Part shown: piece after piece, positions 1-11,942 of the stretch
Layout: each line of letters begins with the position of its first letter
Numbering within the stretch: the stretch's first letter is position 1
DNA from: Biancaea sappan
Taxonomy: Eukaryota; Streptophyta; Magnoliopsida; Fabales; Fabaceae
DNA: 64,000 nt
Direction of reading: 5' to 3'
NCBI GenBank assembly: GCA_037074585.1
Contig: CM073496.1
Location: 50,409,001 to 50,473,000, forward strand
The notes under the pieces: model-generated
The model's input: only the letters and a program-made list of their open reading frames with translations
What the model was told of the DNA's origin: nothing
Database searches by the model: none
Made by a program: the position numbers and the translations under genes

Positions 1-176
1 TGTTTGCCGAGTAATATAATTATGCTTTTCATGTCTCGTTCCTTCTTAATTGGTTGATTTGCACCAACTAAAGTCATCTGTCGTCATTCTTGGTTTATGA
101 ATGAACTTAAATGAAAATTTATGTGATTTACTCATGAATCTGATGTGGACTTTGTTCATCATATTGGCTTGTTCAG

Positions 177-281
177 AGGATGGTCTTGTCATCATATGAT
201 GCCAATACCAAGACGGTAGAAGTTAATGCAGGAATTGCTGCCAAAAACGAAACAAATGATCTATCATGCCAACCTGCTTAA
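177..281 (+). CDS. Possible last exon of an upstream gene (partial, unidentified)
   Basis: A splice-acceptor-like TTGTTCAG ends at 176 and is followed by an open frame of 35 codons counting the stop, ending with TAA at 279-281. The predicted peptide is polar and shows no domain I recognise. A second acceptor-like CTTCAACAG ends at 380 and opens another frame of about 45 codons, so the real 3' end could lie further right. The call rests only on splice-like signals and an open frame at the window edge. It could equally be non-coding. Confidence 0.22.
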   Translation, partial: RMVLSSYDANTKTVEVNAGIAAKNETNDLSCQPA

Positions 282-1600
282 CTACATGCAAATTTGCTGA
301 TTGGTATGCGTTTTTTACAATGCATGTCTCATAATTTTCTTTTATTTAACGACTTTTGTCTCTAACGTCTCCTTCAACAGTTAAGTGGCTCAACAACGAT
401 GCCATTTCTCAGCAACCTGCTTGGCGTGGATGCGTCTTACCCTCGCTGTGAAATGAAGCCTGTAAATGTGACAATATATGCCTTTGTAGTCACAGCCATG
501 AAAAATTATAAAAAATGGTGAAACAACAGAAAAATGTTTTTTCAGCCAATTCTGAGGTCCATTAGGATCCTAGTGTTGCCGTAATTCTTGTAGTTATACT
601 AGAGATGTTGCCTTAGAGCTGACACTTGGGTCCGTGTAAAAGATATTTATGATTTTCAAGCGTATTTAGGGAAACAAGAAGGAATAAAAAAGAAGTTCCA
701 TTTGCTGGTCGAGTTGCTTTCTTAATTGTGCATTGGCTTCTTCAGTTGAATGAAGCATGAAATTTAATAGAAGAGATCCCAAAATTAGGACCAATGTCAG
801 TTTCTGTTTTCTTTTCTAATCGAGACTTGATCAAATTTAATAATGATGTTAGATTAACAGTCATTTATTCAAGTAACAAAAACCAAGTCTACTAAGGCTT
901 GGTAATTTATTTATTTTGGGATAACAATTGATGAATAAACTTACCTTACTGTGTTTGTAATTTCGGTAAAGCATTTTTCTAAGAATAAATAATTATACAC
1001 TAAAACCTTTTTTTTATTTTTTCAGTGGCCATCTTTTAGGAGCCATTGGAAATCTTGAATGTGACCATGATAGACTATGATATAAAGTACATAGGCATAT
1101 AAAATTAATCTATTTTATATAAAAATAAGGTAGCATTGGAAGATCCCTTTTGATAATTTGACAAACTAAAACCTATATAAGTAATATGGGATTCTCTAAC
1201 TTCAGGATACTGCAATACTCGTAACTATACGGTGTGCCATAAATGTTTTGAATTTAGGTCAGAGTTTTTGTTTTTCAAATGAGCAACATCATTAATAAGG
1301 TATCAAGTCAAAAAAATACAGAACATATAAAAGACCACATACATAAATACACTTTTCAAGTCTGACCTTTTAAAATAACAACATAGACAAAGGCAGTACA
1401 CCTTGTGAAAATTGTAATTTAAAATTACAAAAATTAAACATCTAAATGACACAACATTTGAAGCAAAACACCCCTCTTTTGCTCATTGAAGGGTCTTGAT
1501 TGTAACCAATCTTCTTCCCACGACGTGACCTTTTTTTTTTGGGCAATCTAATGATGCAAAAAAGTCAAATTTCGTAAATAGTTGACAAAAGTAAAAATAA
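282..1600. other. Intergenic, AT-rich
   Basis: Nothing recognisable beyond AT-rich sequence and short homopolymer runs. If the first exon call is right, its 3' UTR lies at the left end. Confidence 0.5.
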
Positions 1601-2439
1601 GGGCCCGTTTGGTAGGGTCTAAAATGGTGAAAAGGAGAGTTCCTTTTATATACCCTTTTTTTTGTTTAGTAAGCATTATGTACAGTATATTGATGGAATC
1701 TGAAATTTCTTCTTCCATTCATTTTTGTACGGCACTCTTCTGTCCATCAAAACAATATAAAAATGCATCCGGGAATGGAAAGGATGCTGAACTTCCAAAA
1801 TTGTCATTATCTGTCTACCTACAATTTTCTTTTTGCCCTTTGGTCTATACGCCGCTAACCAGAAGATTCAAAATCTTGTGCTTTCGCTGATGAGTTTTCA
1901 AAATAAGTAGTCGACAGTGTCCACTAGAGTTTACCATTGCAGATCTTCACCTTACCACTCAAGAAAGAGAGATGGTGAGGGAGAGGAAGAGGAAGAGAAA
2001 GAGAAAAGTAGAGATGAGGAGTTGGTTGTAGTGAATGAGAAATTGAAGGTGCAAAAGACAGGAGACGATGTCTACAGGAATGCTCGTTGGTCGACCTGCA
2101 CGCAGTCGAGGCTGACACTAAGTGGTTGGCCAGACGGTTGATCTAGCCAGCCGATCGGCTTGTAGCAGCCAATTGAGCAGCTTGCAGTAGCCGGTCGACT
2201 AATTGACAGGACATGTACATAAATTCTCATAGGAATAATTTAGTCATTTTGTTATAATTTTTCCTTTTTTTCTTTTTAAAAAATACATACCAAACACATA
2301 AAATATTTAATTCTTACTCTATTCTCTATCTCATACCAAACATGTTTTTTTTTATTCTCTTTTTTTTATTTCATTCTCCTTTCTTTTCTATTTTTTATTT
2401 TTTTTTAATTTTTAATTTTTCTTAAATACCATACGGGCC
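1601..2439. mobile_element. Large MITE, PIF/Harbinger-like (copy 1)
   Basis: The left end begins GGGCCCGTTTGGTAGGGT. The right end, reverse-complemented, reads GGCCCGTATGGTAT. Both ends are flanked by a TAA target-site duplication (1598-1600 and 2440-2442), which is the PIF/Harbinger TWA target. The 839-bp interior is partly GA-rich and has no transposase, so it is non-autonomous. The stretch around 1740-1860 matches the interior of the copy at 17033-18219, including a shared GGTCTATACGCC-like segment, which shows one family. Confidence 0.75.
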
Positions 2440-2570
2440 TAAAAGAAAAGACGGGAAATTCAACGAGGAGAGATATTTGAGCATTTAGCCATTGAGAAGA
2501 CCAAACCCAACTATCTCGGGCTCTTCTAATAGAAAAAATACGCTGAGATATATTCACAACATAGATTGGA

Positions 2571-2654
2571 CTGGGCCCGAGTCAGCGAAACGGAAATCAG
2601 CCAAACCCTAAAATGAGTGTGGTATAATAGCCATTTCTAAAGGCACTATATATT
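2571..2654 (+). promoter_or_regulatory. RPL4 core promoter: site II, telo-box, TATA
   Basis: A site II element (TGGGCCC at 2572-2578), a telo-box (AAACCCTAA at 2603-2611) and a TATA box (CTATATATT at 2646-2654) lie in this order upstream of the RPL4 start. The site II plus telo-box pair is typical of plant ribosomal protein promoters and links them to growth and cell-cycle control. The TATA box is about 90 bp before the ATG, so a short pyrimidine-rich leader is expected; one is seen at 2700-2740. Confidence 0.75.
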
Positions 2655-2742
2655 CGTCGCAAATCGGGTCTCGCAAAAACCCTAGCGTGCCATTCGATCT
2701 TCGTCCCTCCCCTTCCCCTTTCCCCCTTCACCCTTGTCACAC

Positions 2743-4558
2743 ATGGCCGCAGCAGCTCGCCCCCTTGTCAGTGTCCAAGCCCTTGATGGCGATATGGCCA
2801 CTGATGAAGCCCCAGCCCTTCCACTGCCTCATGTCATGAAGGCAGCGATCCGACCGGATATCGTTAACTTCGTTCACGCCAACATTTCCAAGAACAGTCG
2901 CCAACCCTACGCCGTCAGCAGGCGCGCCGGACATCAGACTTCCGCCGAATCATGGGGTACCGGTCGTGCCGTGTCCCGTATCCCTCGTGTCCCCGGCGGT
3001 GGTACCCACCGCGCCGGTCAGGGTGCTTTTGGTAATATGTGTCGCGGTGGACGCATGTTTGCTCCGACGAAGATTTGGCGCCGCTGGCACCGTAGAATCA
3101 ATGTCAACCAGAAGCGATACGCTGTCGTTTCAGCCATTGCTGCGTCCGCTATTCCTTCCCTTGTTATGGCTCGTGGTCACAGAATTGAAGCTGTGCCGGA
3201 GATGCCTCTGGTGGTCAGTGATTCCGCTGAAGGCGTTGAGAAGACAAAGGAAGCTATCAAAGTGCTGAAGAAGATTGGTGCATTTCCCGATGCTGAGAAG
3301 GCTAAGGATAGCCACTCCATCCGTCCTGGTAAGGGTAAAATGAGAAATCGCCGATACATCTCTCGCAAGGGTCCTCTAATTGTGTATGGAACTGAGGGAG
3401 CCAAGGCTGTGAAAGCCTTTAGAAACATTCCTGGAGTTGAGATCGCCAATGTGGAGAGGCTGAACCTTCTTAAATTGGCTCCCGGTGGTCATCTTGGGAG
3501 GTTTGTTATCTGGACTAAGTCTGCTTTTGAGAAGCTTGATTCGATATATGGATCATTCGACAAGCCATCCGAGAGGAAGAAAGGGTATCTCCTTCCTAGG
3601 GCCAAGATGGTTAATTCTGACTTGGCAAGGATAATTAACTCTGATGAGATTCAGTCCGTTGTGAGGCCCATCAAGAAAGAAGTCAAGAGGGCACCACTCA
3701 AGAAGAACCCGCTCAAGAATCTCAATGCTATGTTGAAGCTGAATCCATATGCTAAAACTGCCAAGAGGATGTCGCTTCTTGCTGAAGCACAGCGTGTGAA
3801 AGCAAAGAAAGAGAAGCTTGATAAGAAGAGGAAGTCTATCTCTAAGGTGCGTTTTTCGGAATTCTATGCTTCACTATATTATATAGTTAGCTGAATAGAA
3901 ACTCGTCTTTCTGCAGGTGGTTATTTTATTAGGGATTGTTATTTAGCTATCGCAGATAAACGTCTTTAGTTTCTTACCCTCTGCACAAGTGATCTTTAGT
4001 TGCTTAAATTTTAGCTTCAATGCTCATTCCGTGGCTTCTGAAAACTTTTATTTTTGAAATCTGGAAATGACGTCATAAATTGAATTTATTTGATTTCATC
4101 AATTAAAGATATATGGTTTGGCACATATAGACTATTTTCACAACCAATTCACTTTTTGGCATTGCTGTTAATATTTATTACAGTCGAAATCGTCGTAAGT
4201 TGTTTTGTTTATTTTGCTTTGCGTTATAGTAGTCTCCTTTTGTTTGTCAATGTTACACAATAAAGATGGGAAACAAGTGTGGTTGCTCATACTCATTGTA
4301 TGGAAAAGTAGGAGAGTGTTGATATAATAATGACATACCACGTATTTTAGGACACAAGTTGCTGTTGTGCATTTTAGATGTTTTATCTTTGCTAATTGGC
4401 TTGGTTTAGATAACTTTGCATTAATTTTTCCTCTTTCTTATCAGGAGGAGGCGTCTGCTATAAAGGCTGCAGGAAAATCATGGTATCAAACCATGGTTTC
4501 CGACTCAGATTACACAGAATTTGAGAACTTCTCTAAGTGGTTGGGTGTTTCCCAGTGA
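2743..4558 (+). CDS. RPL4: 60S ribosomal protein L4 (uL4)
   Basis: Two exons, 2743-3846 and 4445-4558, join in phase 0 (AAG|GTGCGT ... TATCAG|GAG) to give 405 residues, the usual plant L4 length. L4 is a structural protein of the cytosolic large subunit whose extended loop lines the peptide exit tunnel. The family core is visible: the conserved stretch around residues 70-110 (TGRAVSRIPRVPGGGTHRAG and the MFAPTKIWRRWHR region), followed by a lysine-rich eukaryotic tail that ends in WLGVSQ. The ATG at 2743 is preferred; the frame opens three codons earlier only through TTG. Intron 1 is about 600 bp. The gene appears intact and lies next to its own site II/telo-box promoter. Confidence 0.97.
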
Positions 4559-5304
4559 AGTAATCATAGAGATTTCGTATTTTCACTGCCTTTTGTTTCG
4601 ATTCATCTCGTATGCGGTCTTGAGATAGCAGTCAAGGGTGGGAGGATAGCTAGCAGAACGATGGAGATGATTTATTTTGAGCTTTTTATCCCCCATCACA
4701 ATTTACGTGCTTACTGGTTAGTTGGGAGAGCTTTTATAATTAGAACTTTGTTTGAATATTTTGTGATTTAATGTTGTCTTTATACCCTTATCTGCAATTT
4801 AGACGATATGAAAAAAAATTTGTTGAGTATTATTGTTCCATTCCACCTTTGCTTTTACACCTTGTTTCACTATTTACTATTATTTATTTGTTTTAAATCA
4901 GTGGTAAGAAAGTGAGGTCTAACAAGGTTCAAAATAGTTTTTTTTTTGTTCTGCCACGAGTTAGTTGGCTAAATTAATTTTCTGTTTTTAGGTTGTGTGA
5001 CAAATGGGGGTGAAGTGTACATTTTTGGTTTATGTTTGAGATTTTCATAATCTACCAATGCTTTCTGAATGTTAAGGGGCTAAAGGACACAAGGTGTTTA
5101 ACTATCACGAAGTGATGATACTGATGATGCGTAAGGTAAAACTTAAGCCGATACTGATGAGTGAACCAAAGAACACAGGCAGACTCGGGTTTGTCGCGGT
5201 TCAAGCCGAACTTAAACATTGCAATTTAGAAAAGAAAACACGCAGATGGCAGAATGCAGATTCACGGGCATATGAAGTGGCGGTTTGAAAGAGGACGCAA
5301 TTAA
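4559..5304. other. RPL4 3' UTR and intergenic
   Basis: The first 200-300 bp probably form the RPL4 3' UTR. No other gene or repeat is seen up to the TAA target site (5302-5304) of the Harbinger element. Confidence 0.5.
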
Positions 5305-5530
5305 GTGTGTTTTTGAAAACTCGTTAGGTAAATTTAAGTTTGAGTAAAACTGATTTTGAGAATTGATTTTGAACAGAATTGATTTTATATGAACGTAATT
5401 TATGTTTAAAAATTATTATTAGAAAAATAATTTTGAAAAATGAATTTCATTTGGATATTGATTAGTAGAAGTACTTTTGAATGTATAATTATTAGAAAGA
5501 GTATGAATCTGATATTGTTTTATTTCATTT
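5305..5530 (+). repeat. Left long terminal inverted repeat of Harbinger element
   Basis: The arm matches the reverse complement of about 10078-10298, including shared stretches such as GATTAGTAGAA and AATGTATAATTA. Arm limits are approximate because identity decays inward. Confidence 0.7.
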
Positions 5531-5774
5531 GACTATTATCACTAAAATATTAAAATTTATGAATGATGTAATAAAATGAATTTATTTATATCTAAATTAG
5601 TTTTAACTATTTTTAATAATTAGTTAAAGATCACTTTTAGAATTAAACAAAATAAGATCATCAAACTCACATCAAAAATAATTCAGGTAAGTAGTTAAAT
5701 TAAAATTTAACTTGAAATACATGATTTGAATAAAGTACAGATAATTATCATTTATTATACATATGTTTCACAAG

Positions 5775-6985
5775 TTAATCATGAATAGCGTCTTGAATAT
5801 GATCCATTTCTGATGAAGATGTTAGGTTTACGGATCGCAAGAAATCTGAATCATCATTGTTAGCATTTTCTTTTCCTAACACATTTTCTTCTTTTAAACG
5901 GTTGAATTCAATATGTGTATCATTGTTTATTCTGATAAAATTATGAGTAGTCATTGTTGCACTGACTAACTGAACTTGTGTTCTAAGTTTAAATTTAAGC
6001 ATATTTTTCAAAAGCGCAAACCTGTTTTTTTATACTCCAAAAGTTCTTTCAATAGTAGTCCTTAAACTTGAATAGTAGTAATTAAATATCTCATTTTTGT
6101 TCTGAAATCTAAATGAACGTTTAAAATTAGGTATGTAATAACGCTCACACTTGTATGGACCGATATATCCAACTGGTGTTGGATAGCCAGCATCCACCAA
6201 ATAATATTTATCTACAAAAATAATAAAATAATTATCAAACAATGCTTAATCTAGAAGTGTAATTAATTTACGGTTATAATAAATGATATACTTGGAGGTG
6301 GGTGTGGAAAATTCATCTCAGGCGTCGTCAAAGCACGTTGGAAAACAGGAGCGTCATGGGCGGAGCCTTCCTATCCTGGCAAAGCAAAGGTGAAATACGT
6401 ATCACAATCACATGTAGCCATTATGCTTTGTGTTATAACTCATTTTCTTCCGATAAATCTTGGTTGCTCACTAGCGCTGACCACACAGTGAACATGAGTT
6501 CCATCTATAGCTTCTATAACATCATTGAAAAATGGCCAATATTGTCAATCATTTCGTATTTTTAATGGGATCTCACGAAATGTACGATCTTGTGGCCTAA
6601 TATATTTGAAAGACAATTTCAAGCAAGCAGCTAAGACCGAATGAATATATCTACTAATAGTTTCTCCTAAATGCTGGAACCTCTCTTGTAACAGTCTGTT
6701 TCTCACTCCATGGCTAATCATGTGTAGAAACATTGCAACCATCTCTTGAATTCCCTTCGTGTTGTAGTTGAACTTAGCTAAAACACTTTTCCACCCTCTT
6801 TTGGTAAGACTAGTTCCATTACACTCTATTTTGTACAATTGTTCTAGGCAAGTTTTAACAAAATATTCAGTTGTCTTTGCATCCCAATTAGCCTTTGCTT
6901 TATCACTTGGAGTAGAATCTAAATGACTTGCTTCTTTCAAGAACTCATGTCTAGTAATTACATAAACAACCATAAGAATCAACAA
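5775..6985 (-). pseudogene. PIF/Harbinger DDE transposase with fused Myb/SANT-like segment, broken
   Basis: Reading right to left, the first part resembles a Myb/SANT-like DNA-binding domain (KANWDAKTTEYFVK ... RGWKSVLAKF). It runs directly into the N-terminal domain of a Harbinger transposase (VAMFLHMISHGVRNRL ... GETISRYIHSVL). The catalytic blocks follow: AIDGTH, GSAHD and IERTFGV, giving all three acidic residues. A plausible 80-bp intron (6212-6291) lies just before KYYLVDAGYP, and removing it keeps one frame to the end. Four in-frame stops (first at 6545-6547, then after GRK, before EGSAHD and after FGV) break it. Two of them stand where tryptophan is expected. A working protein is very unlikely. 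Confidence 0.85.
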
Positions 6986-7053
6986 TCATTTTCTAATAGC
7001 TACTAAAGGTCAAGATAAATAGATGCATATTATCTAAATAACATTGTGTATAT

Positions 7054-7435
7054 ATATATATATATATATTAACTAAGTGGTCATTAACTAAGTAATCACT
7101 CTTAGAGTTAAGCAAAATAATTATATATTAACTAAGTGGTCATTAACTAATTACATATTAATTAATTATATATTAATTAATTGGTCATTCAATAATTATA
7201 TATTAACTAATTATATATTAACTAAGTGGTCATTAACTAATTACATATTAATTTATTATATATTAACTAATTATATATTAATTAATTAGTCATTAAATAA
7301 TTATATATTAACTAATGATATATTAACTAATTAATTATTGACTAATTATAGACTAACTAAAATTGTTAACTAAATATATATTATTCAAAATTTTTAATTA
7401 ATTATATATTAATTAAAATTATTAACTAATTAAAA
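7054..7435. repeat. AT-rich tandem array (ATTAACTAA type)
   Basis: After a short (TA)n run, variants of TTATATATTAACTAA, some extended with GTGGTCATTAACTAA, repeat for nearly 400 bp inside the Harbinger element, just upstream of its transposase reading direction. Confidence 0.75.
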
Positions 7436-9621
7436 AAAAGGCATAAACCATTCCTGAAGCTACAGTAACGCAAATGAAGCATGAATACAGAAGCGTGGAT
7501 ATGGAGGATAACACAGTGAAGAAATTTGGAAGGAGTTAAAGCATGGATGTGTCCATAGAAGCATAACATGCAGAGGATAACACAAGTGGTGCACAGATGG
7601 CAAGAATCACCCCTCTTTAGCAAGGCACACAGAGGGCAACGACAAAAAAGAGGGTGACAACAACACATAGCACAACAGAGGAGAATATGGATATTGGATA
7701 GAGATGAATACAGAACCACATAATGCCATGAATGATAAATGGAGATGGACAGAAACGAAAAGAAAGACAAACCAGAGGAGAAGGGAAAATCTCAGTGCAG
7801 AATGTCGTTTCCGAGAAGAAGATGTGTTCAAGTTTGAAGAAGCTATGTGGGAATAGCAAGAGGAAAAATAAACAGTAGAACTCCTTGTTCAAGTTTGAAT
7901 TATAGCCGAGGTGGTTGGTTGCTTCGGCAAGGTTGGTCGCTCTATTCCGTTCGGGTAAAACAAGAATAAATACCTCTGTGAAGATAAATGCCAATAGAGG
8001 GCATTAGAGGAAAAATTTACATAGACATATTAAAGAAACAATCGATTCTTGACAGAAGCGTATCTTTTCCGCTTTCCTTCAAACGCGCTTACTCATCTAG
8101 AATCAATTATAGCTTTCTCCCGCAACGCAGAACCAAACACATACTCTAAGTAGTTAATGCTTGCGTCATTACTCTATGATAACCGATATTACCTTGATAA
8201 ACAAAGACAGGGGCATGTTAAATTGGAGATACAAGTATATAAGCAATCTGGTAAACATACAGAGGGTATTTTAGATTTACTACAGATTCTGCATTTTTTC
8301 TTAATTTGCATTACTTAAAATGATGATAGGTGAAAAGATGTCAAAAGCAGCATAGCAAAGAGGTGAAAAGCACGAGACGGAGTGAATAACACTAATAAAA
8401 AACAGTTATAAATATAAAAACTCGCAATCATCATTAATTTTTAGAAGTCTAGTACCTTGAGTCCCAAGAAACGGTGGTGGTGGTGGTGGTGGTGTCGTCC
8501 TCGTCGGAGCTGCTGTGTCGCTGAAGAACGTAACAAAAAGGATAATGATATCGACGGCAAACACTTCCAGTGCCGACTCTCCACGTTCGAGTCAAGGGCC
8601 CCCAATGGCCAGAAACATAAGAGAATATCGTTATGCAGAATGAGTCTGAAACGCTTTGGACCAAAAAAAAAATCTGTTTATCATCGGGGCGGGCTGGTTT
8701 TCAAGTTAAATCGATCACCCATGAGTCATTATTTCAACTTCGGTCAATTTGATTCATTTTATTGAGTTATGCTCACTCATGGTACAGCCTGAGTTATAAC
8801 TGAATATCTCATATTACTTTGTCTTGCAAGTGTTGGTGAATACGTTCCATAGTTGGACAAGGAGTTTCCTCCTTTGAGTCTCATGAAGAAATTTTGTCGT
8901 ATAAAACTCAATTCTTTTGTCATTTTTGACGTATAATGTAAAAGTATTTTTTAATCTATTTCTACTCAGAAGTTAATTTTTTCTAATAATATAATATTTT
9001 AATTTTATTTCTGAAGAACACATTAAAAAAATTAATTTTTAATAACAAAACAAATTAGAGAAAAGTTAAATGTGAGTTTAAGATAGGAGAACTATATATT
9101 AACAATCGTTTAATTAAATTTTATGAAGAGAAACTTACTCTAATATAAAATTCAATAGAGGGGTACATTGTTATTGGTGCCAAAGTCAATATTCATCGCC
9201 ATGTAAATATATAGTACTAAATCAGAACAACTGCTTCACTGAAAGCTGGGTAACCACGTAATAGGACACTTTGTTATTTAGTTAAACTTTCTTGTTCATA
9301 CTTTGCCCCAGAAAACACCCACTTTGGTATTGAAACCTTATCATTAGGCCTCAGTCGAATGAGCAGGTGTTTGTTTCAGCGTTTGAGAGCATTCAACGCG
9401 TGTTGATTTTTCAGTGTCACATATGTATCAAAATAGAATTAGTTTGGTTTAACGTTTGATCAATATGTTATAATTAATTCTGAAACAAAACTCAAGTTTC
9501 ATTTAACACGGTCCTGAGTAACTTCCAAAAAAAATCGATTATGATTAATAATTCATTACTCCTATGCACTTTTTCTTTCCTCTATTAACCTTCCCTTATT
9601 TCTTTTTCCTCTTCTGCGAGT
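7436..9621. other. Non-coding interior of Harbinger element, with (GGT)n
   Basis: No convincing gene is seen. A (GGT)7 run lies at 8473-8494, and the open frames across it are low complexity. The segment 8040-8760 is less AT-rich than its surroundings and could be unrelated DNA caught inside the element, but nothing identifies it. Confidence 0.4.
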
Positions 9622-9729
9622 CCATTGAAATATCTCACTGCTTGGTCATTGGCTCTTCTCTAGTTAGCTCGCTTTCCATTGAAATTTCTCACTGCTTGGT
9701 CGTTGGCTCTTTTTTGTTTAGCTCGCTTT
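9622..9729 (+). repeat. 54-bp tandem duplication
   Basis: Two adjacent units (9622-9675 and 9676-9729), each starting CCATTGAAAT and containing CTCACTGCTTGGTC, differ by only a few bases. They lie in a pyrimidine-rich stretch of the Harbinger element. Confidence 0.8.
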
Positions 9730-10077
9730 CTCTCTTGGCTTTGTTCCCATTTGAAATCAAGTCTCCAATGCTAAAGGCTACTCCTGCTCGATATTTTGAC
9801 CTCTTCTATTATATCCATCATCATTTAAACAAACTTTTCAATCTCTCTTTCTTTCATGTCGTTGGCTCTGTTTTGTTCTATTTTACTTTCTTCTTCTTTA
9901 TTTGGCGTCGAGAATGGCAAGACACATCACTCCAGTGTCTCTTCTATCTAATTCTTGTTAAATCACATTGTTGGATTGACTATACACTGTTCATATTGGC
10001 TCTATTTTGCTCTATTTTAATTTTTTAATTAAGACAAAATATTATTTATTTGTTGAAATTTATTTTTTTTATTTGCA

Positions 10078-10298
10078 TAAATAAAATAAAATAATATAAT
10101 ATTCATACTATTTCTGGTAATTATACATTTAAAAGTGTTTCTACTAATCAATATAAACGAAATTTATTTTCTAAAATTTTTTTATAATAGTTTCCAAACA
10201 AATATCATGTTCATGTAAACCTAAATTTGCCTAAAATTAATTTTAAAAATTAATTTTACTCAAAACTAAATTTATCTAACAATTTTTCAAACACCCCC
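10078..10298 (-). repeat. Right long terminal inverted repeat of Harbinger element
   Basis: This is the inverted partner of 5305-5530. The outer 40 bp are the best matched part and end in CAAACACCCCC next to the TGA flank. Confidence 0.7.
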
Positions 10299-11763
10299 TG
10301 AGGTGTTAGGAAATCAGTTAGTTTAAAGTTTAAACTCTCTCAGCCTAAATTAAACGTAATTAAATAGACCACTTAAACAATGATTAACCAACAAAAGAAG
10401 GTTTCTTGTTTTGGATCCAATGCTTAAGATGCTCTCTGTTTGTTAATTTCTAGTTAGTTTCATAACTTTGCAATTAAAGTATTAATTGTAAACGAGAAAG
10501 TAGTGGGATTCTTAGGTATGACCATTAGATTCATTGCAATACCTTTATTATAGTTTAATCCTCTTAATTGTTCATTACTTGATCAGTTACATCGCCCTTA
10601 ATGTTGCTTGTAGTTGTTTCGCAATTTAAGTATGCTCTTGTAAAACAAAGTAAAGTAAGATCAAGTAGGACTCACTGTCAATATTATATTATGTGTCGTT
10701 TTTGTAAAAGTAAACCAACTTGGGTTTAAGATCCAATTAGTGACATGTTATGTGTTACGCTGTAATCCCGTCAAAAAATGTACATTGCATTTGCCTGTAA
10801 CGAGTTAAAAAAAAAAAAGTGGTAATAAACTAAGCGCAAGTGGAATTTTAACATGTGGCCATTGCCATATATCCCACCCCCACTAACCTTTTTTTATTAT
10901 ACCTCATTCTTCTTGATATCTCTTCTATTTCACCCTTTTCCCATAAACTTTTAAATTTTTTTATTTTATTTATGTTACTTTTCTTTTTTTTTTTTTGCCG
11001 TTTTTACTTTCATTTCGGTGGTATCGATACTCCTTTTTTTTTTCTTTTTAAAATTTTTATTCTTCCTCTTTTCTGTTCTCAAACTGAACCTCAAACTTGC
11101 TAACTATTCATAATTGCTTTTTAATTGTTGTGATGGTTTAAGTAAAATAATTGTATCAAGTAAAATATTATTAGCGCATATATTTTTCCTCTTTACTATT
11201 TAAATTTTTTTTTTGTCATTCACGTTCTCAGCTCACACTCTAAAATAGTGTATAGAGCATGATTGTTAAATTCTTAAATTAATTCTAAAACTCGTTCGAA
11301 TTTTTAAATTTAGGTCTCACTTGATTTTAAAATTGAAATTCAATCAAACTTGGTATAAAGTCGTCGAATTTACACTGAGTTGAATCAGTACCAAGTCAAA
11401 ATATTTTTTTAGGTATTTTTTTATTTTTTAGTTAAATATAGAATTAGAGCTTGTATTGAAAACTAAAAATATTAGATAATTGCACAATATAAATTAAGAT
11501 ATTAACATATGTTAATCTATATAATTTTAATAGTTTACCTTAAATCCTAAACGTTTATGAATTTATATTTCGAGTTTATTTTTTTTATTTGATTTTATAT
11601 AAATTCTCGTGACAAACTTGTTACGAAAGCCTCTTCTTATTAATTGTTTTAAGAAATTGAAAGACTTTAAATCTGTCACAAAAAAGAATTCTGTCTGATT
11701 ATTGTAAAAACAAAAAGAGAGAAGGAGTCCCGTGGTGTTGTTTCTTTGCTCTATCACCAACAA
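10299..11763. other. Intergenic, AT-rich
   Basis: Long T-runs (about 10980-11050) and low-complexity DNA. No gene, RNA or repeat boundary could be supported. Confidence 0.5.
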
Positions 11764-11942
11764 TTAAGGACACGCAACCTGTTTATCTTAATCTAAATAA
11801 TCAAATTTTAAATTTAAGAGTCTAAATATTAATTAGTAATTTTAATAATTTTTTATTTTTTAAAAATGACATTAAAATCTGGACTATTAAATTTAAAATT
11901 TGACAATCTAAATTAAAACAAATATAGATACCTGTCCTTTAA
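11764..11942. mobile_element. Small foldback (MITE-like) element
   Basis: A long imperfect hairpin: the left arm contains TCAAATTTTAAATTTAAGAGTC (about 11801-11822), and the right arm contains its near-exact reverse complement (about 11882-11903). The ends read TTAAGGACA and TGTCCTTTAA. Length and structure fit a foldback MITE; the family is not assigned. Confidence 0.5.

Larger units (their letters stand above)
5305..10298 (-). mobile_element. PIF/Harbinger DNA transposon with long inverted termini, inactive
   Basis: The left end starts GTGTGTTTTTGAAAACTCG. The reverse complement of the right end starts GGGGGTGTTTGAAAAATTG, and the two arms stay similar for roughly 200 bp. Flanks are TAA on the left and TGA on the right, an imperfect copy of the Harbinger TWA target. 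On the minus strand the 4994-bp interior carries a transposase pseudogene (5775-6985). The rest holds an AT tandem array, a (GGT)n run and a 54-bp tandem duplication. A 1.46-kb relative with the same termini sits at 42859-44321. Confidence 0.8.

Noticed and set aside
2734..2742. Upstream non-ATG start for RPL4
   Set aside because: It needs TTG; the ATG at 2743 gives the normal MAAAARPLV N-terminus of plant L4.
8449..8765. Open frames with poly-Trp or poly-Thr runs
   Set aside because: Artefacts of the (GGT)n microsatellite.
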